A stretch of 64,000 nt of DNA from an uncultured Maribacter sp. (GTDB lineage: Bacteria > Bacteroidota > Bacteroidia > Flavobacteriales > Flavobacteriaceae), in contig NZ_CANMTX010000001.1 in the NCBI RefSeq assembly GCF_947500985.1, forward strand, positions 434,001 to 498,000. The letters run 5' to 3'. The notes under the pieces are model-generated. The model was not told the DNA's origin. It saw only the letters and a list, made by a program, of their open reading frames with translations, and made no database searches. The translations under genes were made by a program, and so were the position numbers. Position 1 is the stretch's first letter, and each line of letters starts with the position of its first letter. Positions 14,645 through 24,100 of this stretch are shown here, one piece after another.

Positions 14645-16733
14645 AGAAAATCTATACAATTTCATAGAAGATGAAAAAAAGTACTTTAATATTTTAAGCA
14701 AAAATATTAAATGGGAAAACAATCGTTGGGATATGGGTTTATGGTTAAGTCATAGAGGTAAAGATCAAACTATTTCTTTTTTAACAAATAGCAGAAGAAC
14801 TAAAAACATACCTTCCCATATAATTTTACCTAAAAAAGGTGATCTCCCTACCCCTTTTATAGATTTTGCAAAAGCATTATGTGTTTACGTAATTAGAACT
14901 AAGAATATAGGTTATATGGCTGCAAGAAACTATGTAAATGAATGTAGAAGGTTATATATTATTATGTCCTTGAGAGGAGAATCTTGTGTTACCGATTTAA
15001 CTAGATGGCATTTTGAGGAAACTATATCTTATTTAAAAAAAATAAAATATAAAAATATATTTGATGCTGCAACTAATCTGCAAGTTGTAGCAGAAATTAT
15101 CGATAGCAAAAATCTTTCAAAGTCAGTTATTAGTTTTAAACATTCATTTAAGTCAACTAATACTTATAATTACTATCAATCATTGAAAAAAATTGAAGTA
15201 AATGATCCTATAGGAAATGATAAGTTACCGAGTTATGAGGCTTTGGTTGCTTATGCGAAATGCACTAATAATCCAACCAATAATGATGAAGAGATTTTAT
15301 TAAGGGCGATTGATTTATTAATAGTTACAGGAATGAGAGCAAATGAAGTGGCATACATTCCTCTTGACTGCTGGGTTGAAAAAATTAAAAAAGACACAAG
15401 AGGTAAACCCATAAAAGATATGCATAATAATGTCATAAAATATTATGGAATTAGATACTATGCAGAGAAAAAATTTCAAGATAGAGTACATTGGCTAGCC
15501 CCCCAAGATGTTCCGTTTGCAAAAAGAGCAATATTTCGTTTAAAAGAACTTACTAACGATGTTAGAAAAGTTGCCATATTCCAAGAACAAAAGAAACGCT
15601 TGTGGGCGTATAAAAAAAATCAAAAAATTTCATCACATGAATTTATTGAATACTTAGGCTTTAATAGAATAACCTATTTACATGGATATCTAAGAAGAAA
15701 TAAGATAGTATATCTTGGTTTAGATAAATCTTATTATGAGTATAGAAGCCCAAATTCTAACGAGGTACATTATTCTAGAATATATAAAGCTGGAGATATT
15801 GAAAATCTATTAGTAAAAAAACAAATTAATCATGACCAGTTAATTAAGGAAGAGCAAGGTGAAAATCGAGTAATACTAAAAACGAGTGATTTATTAATAA
15901 TTAAGTTTCAAGGTGCTTTTAGATTTGAGAGGAAAATGAATACTTTCAAAATTTATCCGGAAAAAATTTCAGTTGTCGAAATAAATAGAGCATTAGGTGT
16001 CAAAGATGATTATAAGTCAATATTTGAACGAAGAAATTTAACGGAGGCAGACGGTAGTAAAATTAGATTAACAAGTCATCAACCTAGACATTGGAGAAAT
16101 ACAATATACGAGTTGGCTGGTATGAGTAACGTTCAGCAAGCATTAGCCATGGGACGTCAAAATTTAAATCAGAACAAAGCTTACCAGCATACGAGTATAA
16201 AACAGAAATTAAAATTACATCAAGAATTTTTGAGTTTTAATTCTGTAACGGACAAGGTTACTTTTCTTAGGAATGGAATAAGAAATAAAACAATTTTAGG
16301 AGAAATAACCGATACCTATCATTATATAAAAAAAGAAGAAGATTTAAATACTGCAGAAGACTTTATCAAGACTCACAGTTTAGCACTTCATTTAACGCCT
16401 TTTGGAGGATGTACACACGATTTTAGTCAATCACCTTGCCAAAAACATTTGCAATGTTGGAATGGCTGCTCTCATCTTCATAGAACAAATACACCAGGTG
16501 AAACGGAAAGAATCAAAGAACAATTAGATAATAATAAAATTATTCTACAAAAGATGATTAATGAGAACAAAGGGTCTGATATTAAAAACGTTTGGCAGAA
16601 AGATTTAGAAAAGAAAATTAAGAACATGGAGATAGCTTTGAAAGTATCTCCCTCCTCTACTCCATTAAAACTTTTTCCGAATGGTGAAGAGGTAACAAAA
16701 CCTTTAAATAAAAGAAAAAATAAATCAGTTTAA
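14637..16733 (+). CDS. Tyrosine recombinase 3 of a tandem trio, large
   Basis: This 698-residue protein resembles Tn554 TnpB in size and layout. Catalytic motifs: Arg in TGMRANEVAYIPL (about 232), His-x-x-Arg-His in SHQPRHWRN (about 481), MGRQN in the usual LGH position (about 505) and Tyr in KAYQHTS (about 516). A long insertion separates the first Arg from the HxxRH box. The C-terminus has a Cys/His cluster (FGGCTHDFSQSPCQKHLQCW, then NGCSHLH, about 590-615), a second potential zinc site in this operon. It is followed after one base by the coiled-coil gene. Confidence 0.88.
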   Translation: MNKENLYNFIEDEKKYFNILSKNIKWENNRWDMGLWLSHRGKDQTISFLTNSRRTKNIPSHIILPKKGDLPTPFIDFAKALCVYVIRTKNIGYMAARNYVNECRRLYIIMSLRGESCVTDLTRWHFEETISYLKKIKYKNIFDAATNLQVVAEIIDSKNLSKSVISFKHSFKSTNTYNYYQSLKKIEVNDPIGNDKLPSYEALVAYAKCTNNPTNNDEEILLRAIDLLIVTGMRANEVAYIPLDCWVEKIKKDTRGKPIKDMHNNVIKYYGIRYYAEKKFQDRVHWLAPQDVPFAKRAIFRLKELTNDVRKVAIFQEQKKRLWAYKKNQKISSHEFIEYLGFNRITYLHGYLRRNKIVYLGLDKSYYEYRSPNSNEVHYSRIYKAGDIENLLVKKQINHDQLIKEEQGENRVILKTSDLLIIKFQGAFRFERKMNTFKIYPEKISVVEINRALGVKDDYKSIFERRNLTEADGSKIRLTSHQPRHWRNTIYELAGMSNVQQALAMGRQNLNQNKAYQHTSIKQKLKLHQEFLSFNSVTDKVTFLRNGIRNKTILGEITDTYHYIKKEEDLNTAEDFIKTHSLALHLTPFGGCTHDFSQSPCQKHLQCWNGCSHLHRTNTPGETERIKEQLDNNKIILQKMINENKGSDIKNVWQKDLEKKIKNMEIALKVSPSSTPLKLFPNGEEVTKPLNKRKNKSV

Positions 16734-16734
16734 A

Positions 16735-17124
16735 ATGAAACGTTTAAGAGGAAAAAATCTTGATACCCAATTAAAAATAGAATTAGAAAGTATGATTAAA
16801 ATAGGTTATAAATTAGCACCTATATCAAGATCTACTTTACAAAGGCGTCTAAATCAAAATAGCAGGAGTACATTGGCTATTAAACATCGGGCTGAAATGA
16901 TTGAATCTGCTCGCTTAGTTCAACTTGAAGAGGCAGGTTTAAATATTCATGGCAAAAAGAAAAGAAATACTTTAAAAGAGCAAAATGAGAGATTAAAAGA
17001 GCAAATAACCGAATTGGAGAAACAACGGGATGCCTTAATAGAAAAATTGGCAATGATTGTAAATGGAGCACAAGCCAAAGGTTATAATGTAGAAGAAATA
17101 ATGATGCCTATAATTGATATTTAG
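16735..17124 (+). CDS. Small coiled-coil protein, TnpC-like
   Basis: The N-terminal half of this 129-residue protein is basic with a helix-turn-helix-like ISRSTLQRRLNQNSRSTLAI. The C-terminal part (about 80-115) is a clear heptad coiled coil: TLKEQNERLKEQITELEKQR and DALIEKLAMI. Tn554 TnpC (125 residues) has the same size, position and coiled coil and modulates transposition and insertion orientation; the related family DUF6262 may apply here. It starts one base after recombinase 3. The assignment rests on position, size and structure. Confidence 0.65.
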   Translation: MKRLRGKNLDTQLKIELESMIKIGYKLAPISRSTLQRRLNQNSRSTLAIKHRAEMIESARLVQLEEAGLNIHGKKKRNTLKEQNERLKEQITELEKQRDALIEKLAMIVNGAQAKGYNVEEIMMPIIDI

Positions 17125-17184
17125 ATAATTAAGTAAACCTAGTAATCATTTTAAAAAATGAAATTTATCTATCATTAATAATTT

Positions 17185-17394
17185 TTATGAAATAATGCCC
17201 TGCTCAATTCGACCAAGTTCATCTTTTACTAATTGAATACCTTCAAATGTCTTCAAAAAAGATTTTGGCACTACATTGCCTAAGGCAATGGATTTAGAGT
17301 TTAACCATTTTTCAAAATTGGTATTATCTCCAAATACTTCATTTCCAAATTTATTCAGCTTTTGTATTTCAAAGTTTATATTATTCATATTCAC
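17185..17394 (-). CDS. Solo MbcA/ParS/Xre-antitoxin toxin-binding domain (DUF2384-like)
   Basis: VFGDNTNFEKWLNSKSIALG, then NVVPKSFLKTFEGIQLVKDE and LGRIEQGI, follow the consensus of the DUF2384 domain: Gly-Asp, Trp-Leu, the Leu-Gly...Pro turn, then Gly...Val...Leu-x-x-Ile-x-x-Gly. In full-length antitoxins this domain follows an Xre DNA-binding domain and its C-terminus inserts into the RES or ParT toxin. Here only the toxin-binding part is present (69 residues) and no RES toxin is adjacent. It may neutralise a toxin elsewhere, be an anti-toxin decoy, or be a remnant. It lies 60 bases downstream of the Fic-like mini-gene on the same strand. Confidence 0.7.
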   Translation of the reverse strand: MNMNNINFEIQKLNKFGNEVFGDNTNFEKWLNSKSIALGNVVPKSFLKTFEGIQLVKDELGRIEQGIIS

Positions 17395-17454
17395 TTAAAG
17401 TTAATGAATTGATCTTTAACAATTACTACACTAAAATAAATTGTATTAAACTAA

Positions 17455-17655
17455 TTAAGTTTTAATAATTTCTTGCTTATAAAGTTCTTGAACAATTAAA
17501 TTAAATGTGTCATTCTCAGTTAAAGAATTTCCTTCTATTGAACATGAGTGATAAGTCATTCTAGTAGCTTGATGTATCTCGTATTTTCTTTTTTCTGGTA
17601 AAGATTCAAACCAAATTTTTACTTTTTTTAAGTCTAATTTTGGTTGATTGTCCAT
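17455..17655 (-). CDS. Mini-protein resembling the Fic N-terminal inhibitory region
   Basis: This 66-residue protein contains YHSCSIEGNSLTENDTFNLI, which matches the N-terminal part of Fic AMP-transferases, including the inhibitory motif (S/T)xxxE(G/N), here SCSIEG. The catalytic HPFxxGNG domain is absent and no degraded remainder is visible downstream before the next gene. In class I Fic systems the inhibitory helix is a separate small antitoxin (VbhA, 62 residues), so this could be a free-standing antitoxin. It could equally be the surviving start of a truncated fic gene. Confidence 0.6.
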   Translation of the reverse strand: MDNQPKLDLKKVKIWFESLPEKRKYEIHQATRMTYHSCSIEGNSLTENDTFNLIVQELYKQEIIKT

Positions 17656-17893
17656 AGTCCTTTTTTTAATTCAAATTTTCAGAAATTACTTTATGAACTG
17701 CTCGTTAAAATTTAGAAAAAATATTGAATAGGTTTAAACACGAATCAATATGTCCTTCCCTCCTACTAATTTAAAAAAAAATACATTACCGGTATCTGTA
17801 TTGAATATTTTATAAAGTTTTAGATATCGTTTATCTTCTATAGATATTTCCTCATTTCTTCAAGTCCTTTCTAGATTTGGTCCACAGCTACCA

Positions 17894-20800
17894 TCAAGCA
17901 GCAAACCCTCTACCCTGCTCTGCCAATTCATAGAAATGTTGAAAAACAATATCTGTTTTTTCAGCAAAAATATTCCTATCATACGATTGAGGCAGATCTT
18001 TATTCAAAATCTTTTTTATTTCTTGTCTTACCATTTCTTGAGTAGCTTTCTCCTTATGCCATTCTTGGATTAAAATTTTGTTTTCAGCATCAAATAAAAT
18101 TACTAGTAACTCAGCAGCGGCAAGTTTTACATTCTTTTCTTCCTCTTTTGTCAACTTTTCTTTCTTTAATAAATCAAAAAGTTCTTGTTGTTCTTCGGTC
18201 ATCCCGTTTTTGGCTGCGCGCTCTTGTTCTTCAGACATATTCTCTGCCTGCGTCATCAAATCTTCGTATGCCTCTTCAATGGATAAACTACCGGAATTGT
18301 AATCTTCTATAATTTTTTCAAAACGTTCTAAAAATGAACCTCTAGTTTTGTTCTGAGCTAGCATCTGCTTTAGCTTAACTTCCATTAGTTCTCGTAAATC
18401 AGCAAACTGAATATTCTTATGCTTTTTCTCTGGAAACTCTGCTCTTAACTTACCAAAATCTAACTTACTTAAATCTATTTGAGTAGAATTGTCAATTATA
18501 TAATCATGAGTTTGATCTTGTAAATCTCCTTTACCAACTACACTAGAATCTAATAAATTATCTAAATTTTTCTTAGCTCTTTCTATTGCTTCATCTTGAT
18601 CAACATGCCTATCAACTACTTTACGTAAATACTCAAAGACATCCCTTGCTTTTTTAACTTTTGGGTACCCATAAATTTCTGGCTTTGCTGAATCGTACAA
18701 GCTAACTATAGTGTTTACAAATAAACCTAACTGCTTCTTATATTCATCCTTTTCAAGAATTATGTTTGCGTATTCTTGAAACAGTTCCACTTCTTTAAAA
18801 CCTCTTTCTCCTAAATTTAAAATGGCATCAATATCTGCACCTAACCCTTTGCAGTATATTTTTGTTTCTATAATTGCTTGGTCTAAAAGTTCTAATAAAT
18901 CATCAAATTCTTTAACCGGAAACTCATCGTCATCATCAGTTTTATTTTTGCCTTTTGTTCCTTCTGCATAATCTGCTAAGGCTTTTTTAAGATTTCTAAA
19001 AACACCAAAATAATCGACTACCAAACCATTCTTTTTACCTTCAAAAACACGATTAGCTCTTGCAATAGTTTGCATTAAGGTATGGTTTTGTAATGGCTTA
19101 TCTAGGTACAACGTAGATACTGCTGGCGCATCAAAACCTGTTAACCACATTGCGGTTACAAAGACCATACGGTATTGACTGTTTGGGTCTTTAAAATAAT
19201 CTTCAATATTACGACCATCTTCATCAGGATGATCCATTAACTTTCTGTGCGGTGTTATATTAAGTCCTTCTTTCTCAAAAATCTCTTTTTCCTCTTTGTC
19301 TGAACCTTCCTGACTAACCACTGCAGACATTTTGGTTTCTTCCATAAAAGCAATCGCTTGTTTGTATCGTTCTTTTATTTCAGAATCTCGTTCTTTAGCA
19401 ATTTTCTTTCTTAAATCTTTTATCTCTTCTTTTTGTGCTAATTGTACAAATTCACACATTCTAACAGCTGTAAATTTATCTATACAAACCACCATTGCTT
19501 TCATGGGTTTACGTTCTTTCTCATCATTAAGCACATCTAGACGGTACGGATAATGTTGCACTATGTGTTTTGCGATTTCTTGTAGACGATCTTCTCTACG
19601 AACAACTTGCAATAAGGTAGAATACTCTCTATCCAGTTTCTTCTTTTGCTCCTCCGTTAAGTTCTCGTTTTCTAAAATTTCTGCGGCAGCACCAACCAAA
19701 TCTTCATTAATCTGTTCTACTCTTGGAACAGATTTTTTATAGTATAATGGTACTGTAGCGCCATCTTCTATACTTTGTGCAAAGTTGTATTCTGAGACAT
19801 AAGGACCAAACCAATCTTTAGTCAATTCACTTCTTAATAATGGTGTACCTGTAAAGGCAATGTATTGCGCGTTTGGCAAAGCAATACGCATATTTTCACC
19901 ATATCCTTTATATTGTGTTCTGTGTGCTTCATCTACGATTACAATCCAGTTATCGCGATCTGTTAGTTTTGGATAGGTTTTCCCTTTTTCAATACCGAAC
20001 TTATGGATTAAACTGAATACAAACGATCTATTAGATTCTAAGTATTCTCTTAACTTGTTTCTACTACTCGGTCTATAATAGTTTTCTTTCTGTTCTTTGG
20101 TTTCTAAAACAACTTCTGTTTCTTGAAAATTTCGATAAATTTGACTGTCTAAATCTGTTCTATCCGTAACAATTAGAAACGACCAATTCCCAGGAACTTT
20201 ACGTTCTATCTTTTGAGAAAAGAAAATCATGGAATACGATTTTCCTGATCCCTGTGTATGCCAAAACACTCCTAATTTTCCTTTATTATCTTCTTTATGA
20301 AGCAATGACTCTATGGCATTATTAACCCCTAAATACTGGTGATTTTTTGCTATAATCTTCACCTTATTTTTATGATACAAAACAAAATTTTCGAAATAAT
20401 CTAGAAGATTACTTTTAGTGCATAACCCTTCGCCAAAAAGTTTTAAACTTAAACGTTTGTTAGATGATTTACTTTCGGCCTCTACTTCTAAACGTGATAA
20501 TTGACTGTTTGAAATAGCTGTATCTTCAAGCTTTACCCAAGAGAAGAAATGCTCCCATGGTGCATTAAACGAACCTACACGAGTTTGAATTCCGTTTGAA
20601 ATACATACAAACATATTGTACCAAAATAATTGAGGAATATCGCGCTTATAATCTTTTAGATTTTTATCAAAACCAACTTTTATTTTTTCGGTTGCGTTTT
20701 TAAGCTCAATCATTACTAAAGGCAAACCATTAACGTATAATAGTAAATCTGGTCTTCTCGTAATATTACTTGTTTGAAGATATTCTATGCTTAATTGAGA

Positions 20801-21181
20801 AACGACTAGGAAATCGTTATTTCCTTCATCTTCAAAATCTATAACCTTTACATAACCATTTTCTTCTCTACCTTCTTCATTTTGAAATAAAACAGGAACT
20901 CCATTTTTAATTAAACTATAGACTTCTTTGTTAGCAATTACAGGCGTTAAACTTGCGCGACTTTTTGTTAATTCATCAATCGCAAATTCAATACACTGCT
21001 TTGGTAAGTCTGGATTTAACCTTTTCAAAGCTGTTCTTAAATCTTCTTTTAGAACTACATCCTTTAGGCTATCTCTACCAATAAGCTGTTTTTCCCAAGC
21101 GTCTTTATGTTTGTAACCTAATATCAACTCAAAGAATTGAATATCTGCTTCTTCTATATGTGATTCATTTAAAAATGCCAT
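17894..21181 (-). CDS. hsdR: Type I restriction endonuclease subunit R
   Basis: The 1095-residue protein has the HsdR plan. A PD-(D/E)xK nuclease comes first (RRPDLLLYVNGLPLVMIELK, Asp145, Glu159, Lys161). Walker A follows in HTQGSGKSYS (about 305-314), then a DEAH box in VIVDEAHRTQYKG (about 415), the FTGTPL motif, and helicase motifs V-VI (TGFDAPAVSTLYLDK, QTIARANRVFEGKKNG). A long helical C-terminus would dock to the methylase core. It cleaves unmodified DNA after ATP-driven translocation when complexed with HsdM and HsdS. It is the last gene of the six-gene minus-strand operon and starts one base after the HSP90-like gene. All key residues look intact. Confidence 0.95.
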   Translation of the reverse strand: MAFLNESHIEEADIQFFELILGYKHKDAWEKQLIGRDSLKDVVLKEDLRTALKRLNPDLPKQCIEFAIDELTKSRASLTPVIANKEVYSLIKNGVPVLFQNEEGREENGYVKVIDFEDEGNNDFLVVSQLSIEYLQTSNITRRPDLLLYVNGLPLVMIELKNATEKIKVGFDKNLKDYKRDIPQLFWYNMFVCISNGIQTRVGSFNAPWEHFFSWVKLEDTAISNSQLSRLEVEAESKSSNKRLSLKLFGEGLCTKSNLLDYFENFVLYHKNKVKIIAKNHQYLGVNNAIESLLHKEDNKGKLGVFWHTQGSGKSYSMIFFSQKIERKVPGNWSFLIVTDRTDLDSQIYRNFQETEVVLETKEQKENYYRPSSRNKLREYLESNRSFVFSLIHKFGIEKGKTYPKLTDRDNWIVIVDEAHRTQYKGYGENMRIALPNAQYIAFTGTPLLRSELTKDWFGPYVSEYNFAQSIEDGATVPLYYKKSVPRVEQINEDLVGAAAEILENENLTEEQKKKLDREYSTLLQVVRREDRLQEIAKHIVQHYPYRLDVLNDEKERKPMKAMVVCIDKFTAVRMCEFVQLAQKEEIKDLRKKIAKERDSEIKERYKQAIAFMEETKMSAVVSQEGSDKEEKEIFEKEGLNITPHRKLMDHPDEDGRNIEDYFKDPNSQYRMVFVTAMWLTGFDAPAVSTLYLDKPLQNHTLMQTIARANRVFEGKKNGLVVDYFGVFRNLKKALADYAEGTKGKNKTDDDDEFPVKEFDDLLELLDQAIIETKIYCKGLGADIDAILNLGERGFKEVELFQEYANIILEKDEYKKQLGLFVNTIVSLYDSAKPEIYGYPKVKKARDVFEYLRKVVDRHVDQDEAIERAKKNLDNLLDSSVVGKGDLQDQTHDYIIDNSTQIDLSKLDFGKLRAEFPEKKHKNIQFADLRELMEVKLKQMLAQNKTRGSFLERFEKIIEDYNSGSLSIEEAYEDLMTQAENMSEEQERAAKNGMTEEQQELFDLLKKEKLTKEEEKNVKLAAAELLVILFDAENKILIQEWHKEKATQEMVRQEIKKILNKDLPQSYDRNIFAEKTDIVFQHFYELAEQGRGFAA

Positions 21182-21182
21182 A

Positions 21183-24100
21183 TTAATTAAATTTTACTTT
21201 ATAACCATCAGCCAGTACCAAGAAGCTATTGTTTTCAAAGAATGTATCACTGTCATTATACTTAAATATGCTTTTCAAATATTTAGGTTTTACATTATCA
21301 GACAGTAAATTTGATATTAAAAGTACATCGTAATTCTCACTGTTAGCATGCCCAATTTTTATTTCATTATTACTAATATGAAATGACTTATTCGATGTTG
21401 TTGAGGCTTTGACTTCTATAAACCTTGTTTCATTACCTTTAATGCATTCAAAATCATACCCCAAACCATCTGTCCCACCAGAAAACCCTGCTCTTATTGC
21501 ATATTCAGATTTCCAAATTACTTCATCATACTCTTTCTTCAATAATTCAAAAGCATACTTTTCGCCAATGAAACCTATATCGGACTTAGAAATTCCTGAG
21601 GAAGGTTTATTATAAGTAGATTGCCCAGCATTATTACCGCCTCCATTATGTTGTCGTGCTTCTGCTCTTTCAGGCGTATAGAATTCAATACTTAAATCAG
21701 TCGCTTTAATACTTGCCTCAATTTGCTTCATCAACTCTTCATCATCCTTAATATCAATGTCTTTACCTTCAGATGAAAGAGAAACTGTTCTCCTTTTTTC
21801 ATCTTCATTAAGATACCGTGTTTTATAGGCTTCTAATAGTTCCGAGTATTTAGAAAAGTAGATATTGTTTTTAAAATCACTTTCATATTTTAAAGACATA
21901 AATAAATCTCTATCGAAAATGTTTTCTTCTTGTAGTAGTTTCTTTAAAGATTTTAAATTATCTCCATAGATTTTTTCTACATCAATAAGCTTAGCTTCCA
22001 AATCTTCAATAGCCGGGAAATCGTCATGTTTGGCAAGCTCATATTCGTATATTTTCTTTAAGTCTAAATAGAGGCTGTTTGGAATTTCAACAGTTGCTAA
22101 ATCATAATTATCAAAAGCTTCAATGGTTTCAATAAAATTTTCGGAATACCCTTTTAAATACAAGTGGGATTTATATTTTTCAGAAATATTATGATGTAAG
22201 CTTCTTAATTGATTTAAATAATAACCATTAAAATCTAAATCAACTTTAGAATATTTATTATAGTCCTTGGTGTCAATAGTTAAACTATTAAATATTGTTT
22301 TTACAAGCTTATAATTAGCATTCGTTGATAGTTCATAATAATTTAAACCTCTGTAAATATCAAAAAAATCATCCCAAGAAATCTTGTTCTTGAAGTATTT
22401 GTAAATTTCTTTTTCATCTGTTAAATCTGCATTAGTAAATTCGGTTTTAATACATTTTAGGATAGTTCTCCAAAATAATTGCTTTGAAGTTAATGCGCCT
22501 TCAAAGTTTTTCATAACCTCTATTTCAATCTCTGAAAAATCAGGAAACTCTCTTGTCATGATTTCTTTCCAAATCGATTGATCTTCTCTTATAATCAACA
22601 TAAAATCTTTACGGTTTTCTGTTACTGTTAGAGCACCACAAATAATATCTGATAATGTTTCAGTAAAACGATATTCCTGTTTTAAATCTTTATAAGAAGT
22701 AATATTATCATTTACCTGAACGTAATATGTTTGTGTTTCTTTTTCATAAACATATTCGTTGTCTTTTAATTTTAACTGCTGGGTTATTGCATTAATATCA
22801 AACTTCACGTCTGCATTAAAACAAATTTTTATTTTCAATTCTTTAAGACTACCTAACTCTCTTTTTTTCTGAGTTTCTGTTAGGTTTTTTTGCTGTCTAT
22901 AAACAAACAACAACGGTTTTAATTGATTAAACTCCTGCTGAAATTCATCGTTTAATTTTTCATTTAACGACGGGTTCTTAACCTTAAATTCTATGTGATC
23001 CATTGGCTGCACACCAAACAACTCTTTAATCCTGGTATTACCAACTCTTTGTCTAATTTTAGAAACCTTTAACTTTGCTAATAAATCTTGACTGTGATTT
23101 GGATTTAAAACATAAGTTGCTTCGCTTATGGGCACATATTCATTTTTACCATTTACGATACTTAATACTACACCATTTTCTAAGTACTTGTTACGCTCAT
23201 CAAAATCCCAATTAAAATCTTTGGGTAAATTCATAGTAGCATCTATTATAGCATTGTAAAGTATCGAAGCAGAGCTTTTGTTTTTATTAAAGTGGTTGTG
23301 ATGTTCATTTAAAAGACGATACATAACTTGAACAGATAGTTCTTTAAAACTTTCTTTAACTCCTAATCTATTTAATAGCAGTTCTATCTGATCCTCTTTA
23401 ATATTGTAATAGTTAAAGACATCTGCATCGTAATTAATTTGAGGTGTATGCACTAGCGGTGATAAATTTCCACTATTAGCTACGCACTCTGTTGGCTTTG
23501 CTCTTTTTCCTCCATCAACAGGAATAAACTTGGTGTTTTTTAAAAAAAATAAAAGATATGATCTAACATCATTATCTTCCAAATACCTATGATTACGAAC
23601 ACTATCAAACAAAAACCATAATTCAGCCTTGTCATGGTCATTATCAATTACTATGCTGTTATTAATCTCTCTGTCTTTGACAAACCAAGCTAATAAGAAT
23701 TCTATGGCAGTGTTCTCGATAATTTCATCAAAATAGTCATACCATAAAACATTAATCTCGTGAGCATAAGTTCTACCTATTTCCTCTCTTGTTTCAAATG
23801 TCTTAGGATCATCTGGAAGTGAATAAGGATAGCTTAAATTATCAAAAATGTAATTAACATACTCTTGCTTATTTGGTATGCTATTGTTTTCAAATATTTT
23901 ACGTCTTGGCATATCTGCTACGCCAATCCATTTTAAATATTTTTCTAATTTAGATATTTGATGTTCTTCTATTAAATCACTTAGTCCGTTTTTTTCTAAA
24001 GAACCAATAAAGACATCTTCCTCAATAGATTTTAATAGGTGCTTACATAAATAGCCTGCATCATAATTTTCACCAAAATAAAGCTTATTCGCAGCTTTTA

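Noticed and set aside
12082-17124. Intact prophage
   Set aside because: No capsid, terminase, portal or tail genes occur; recombinases of this trio type belong to transposon-like elements.
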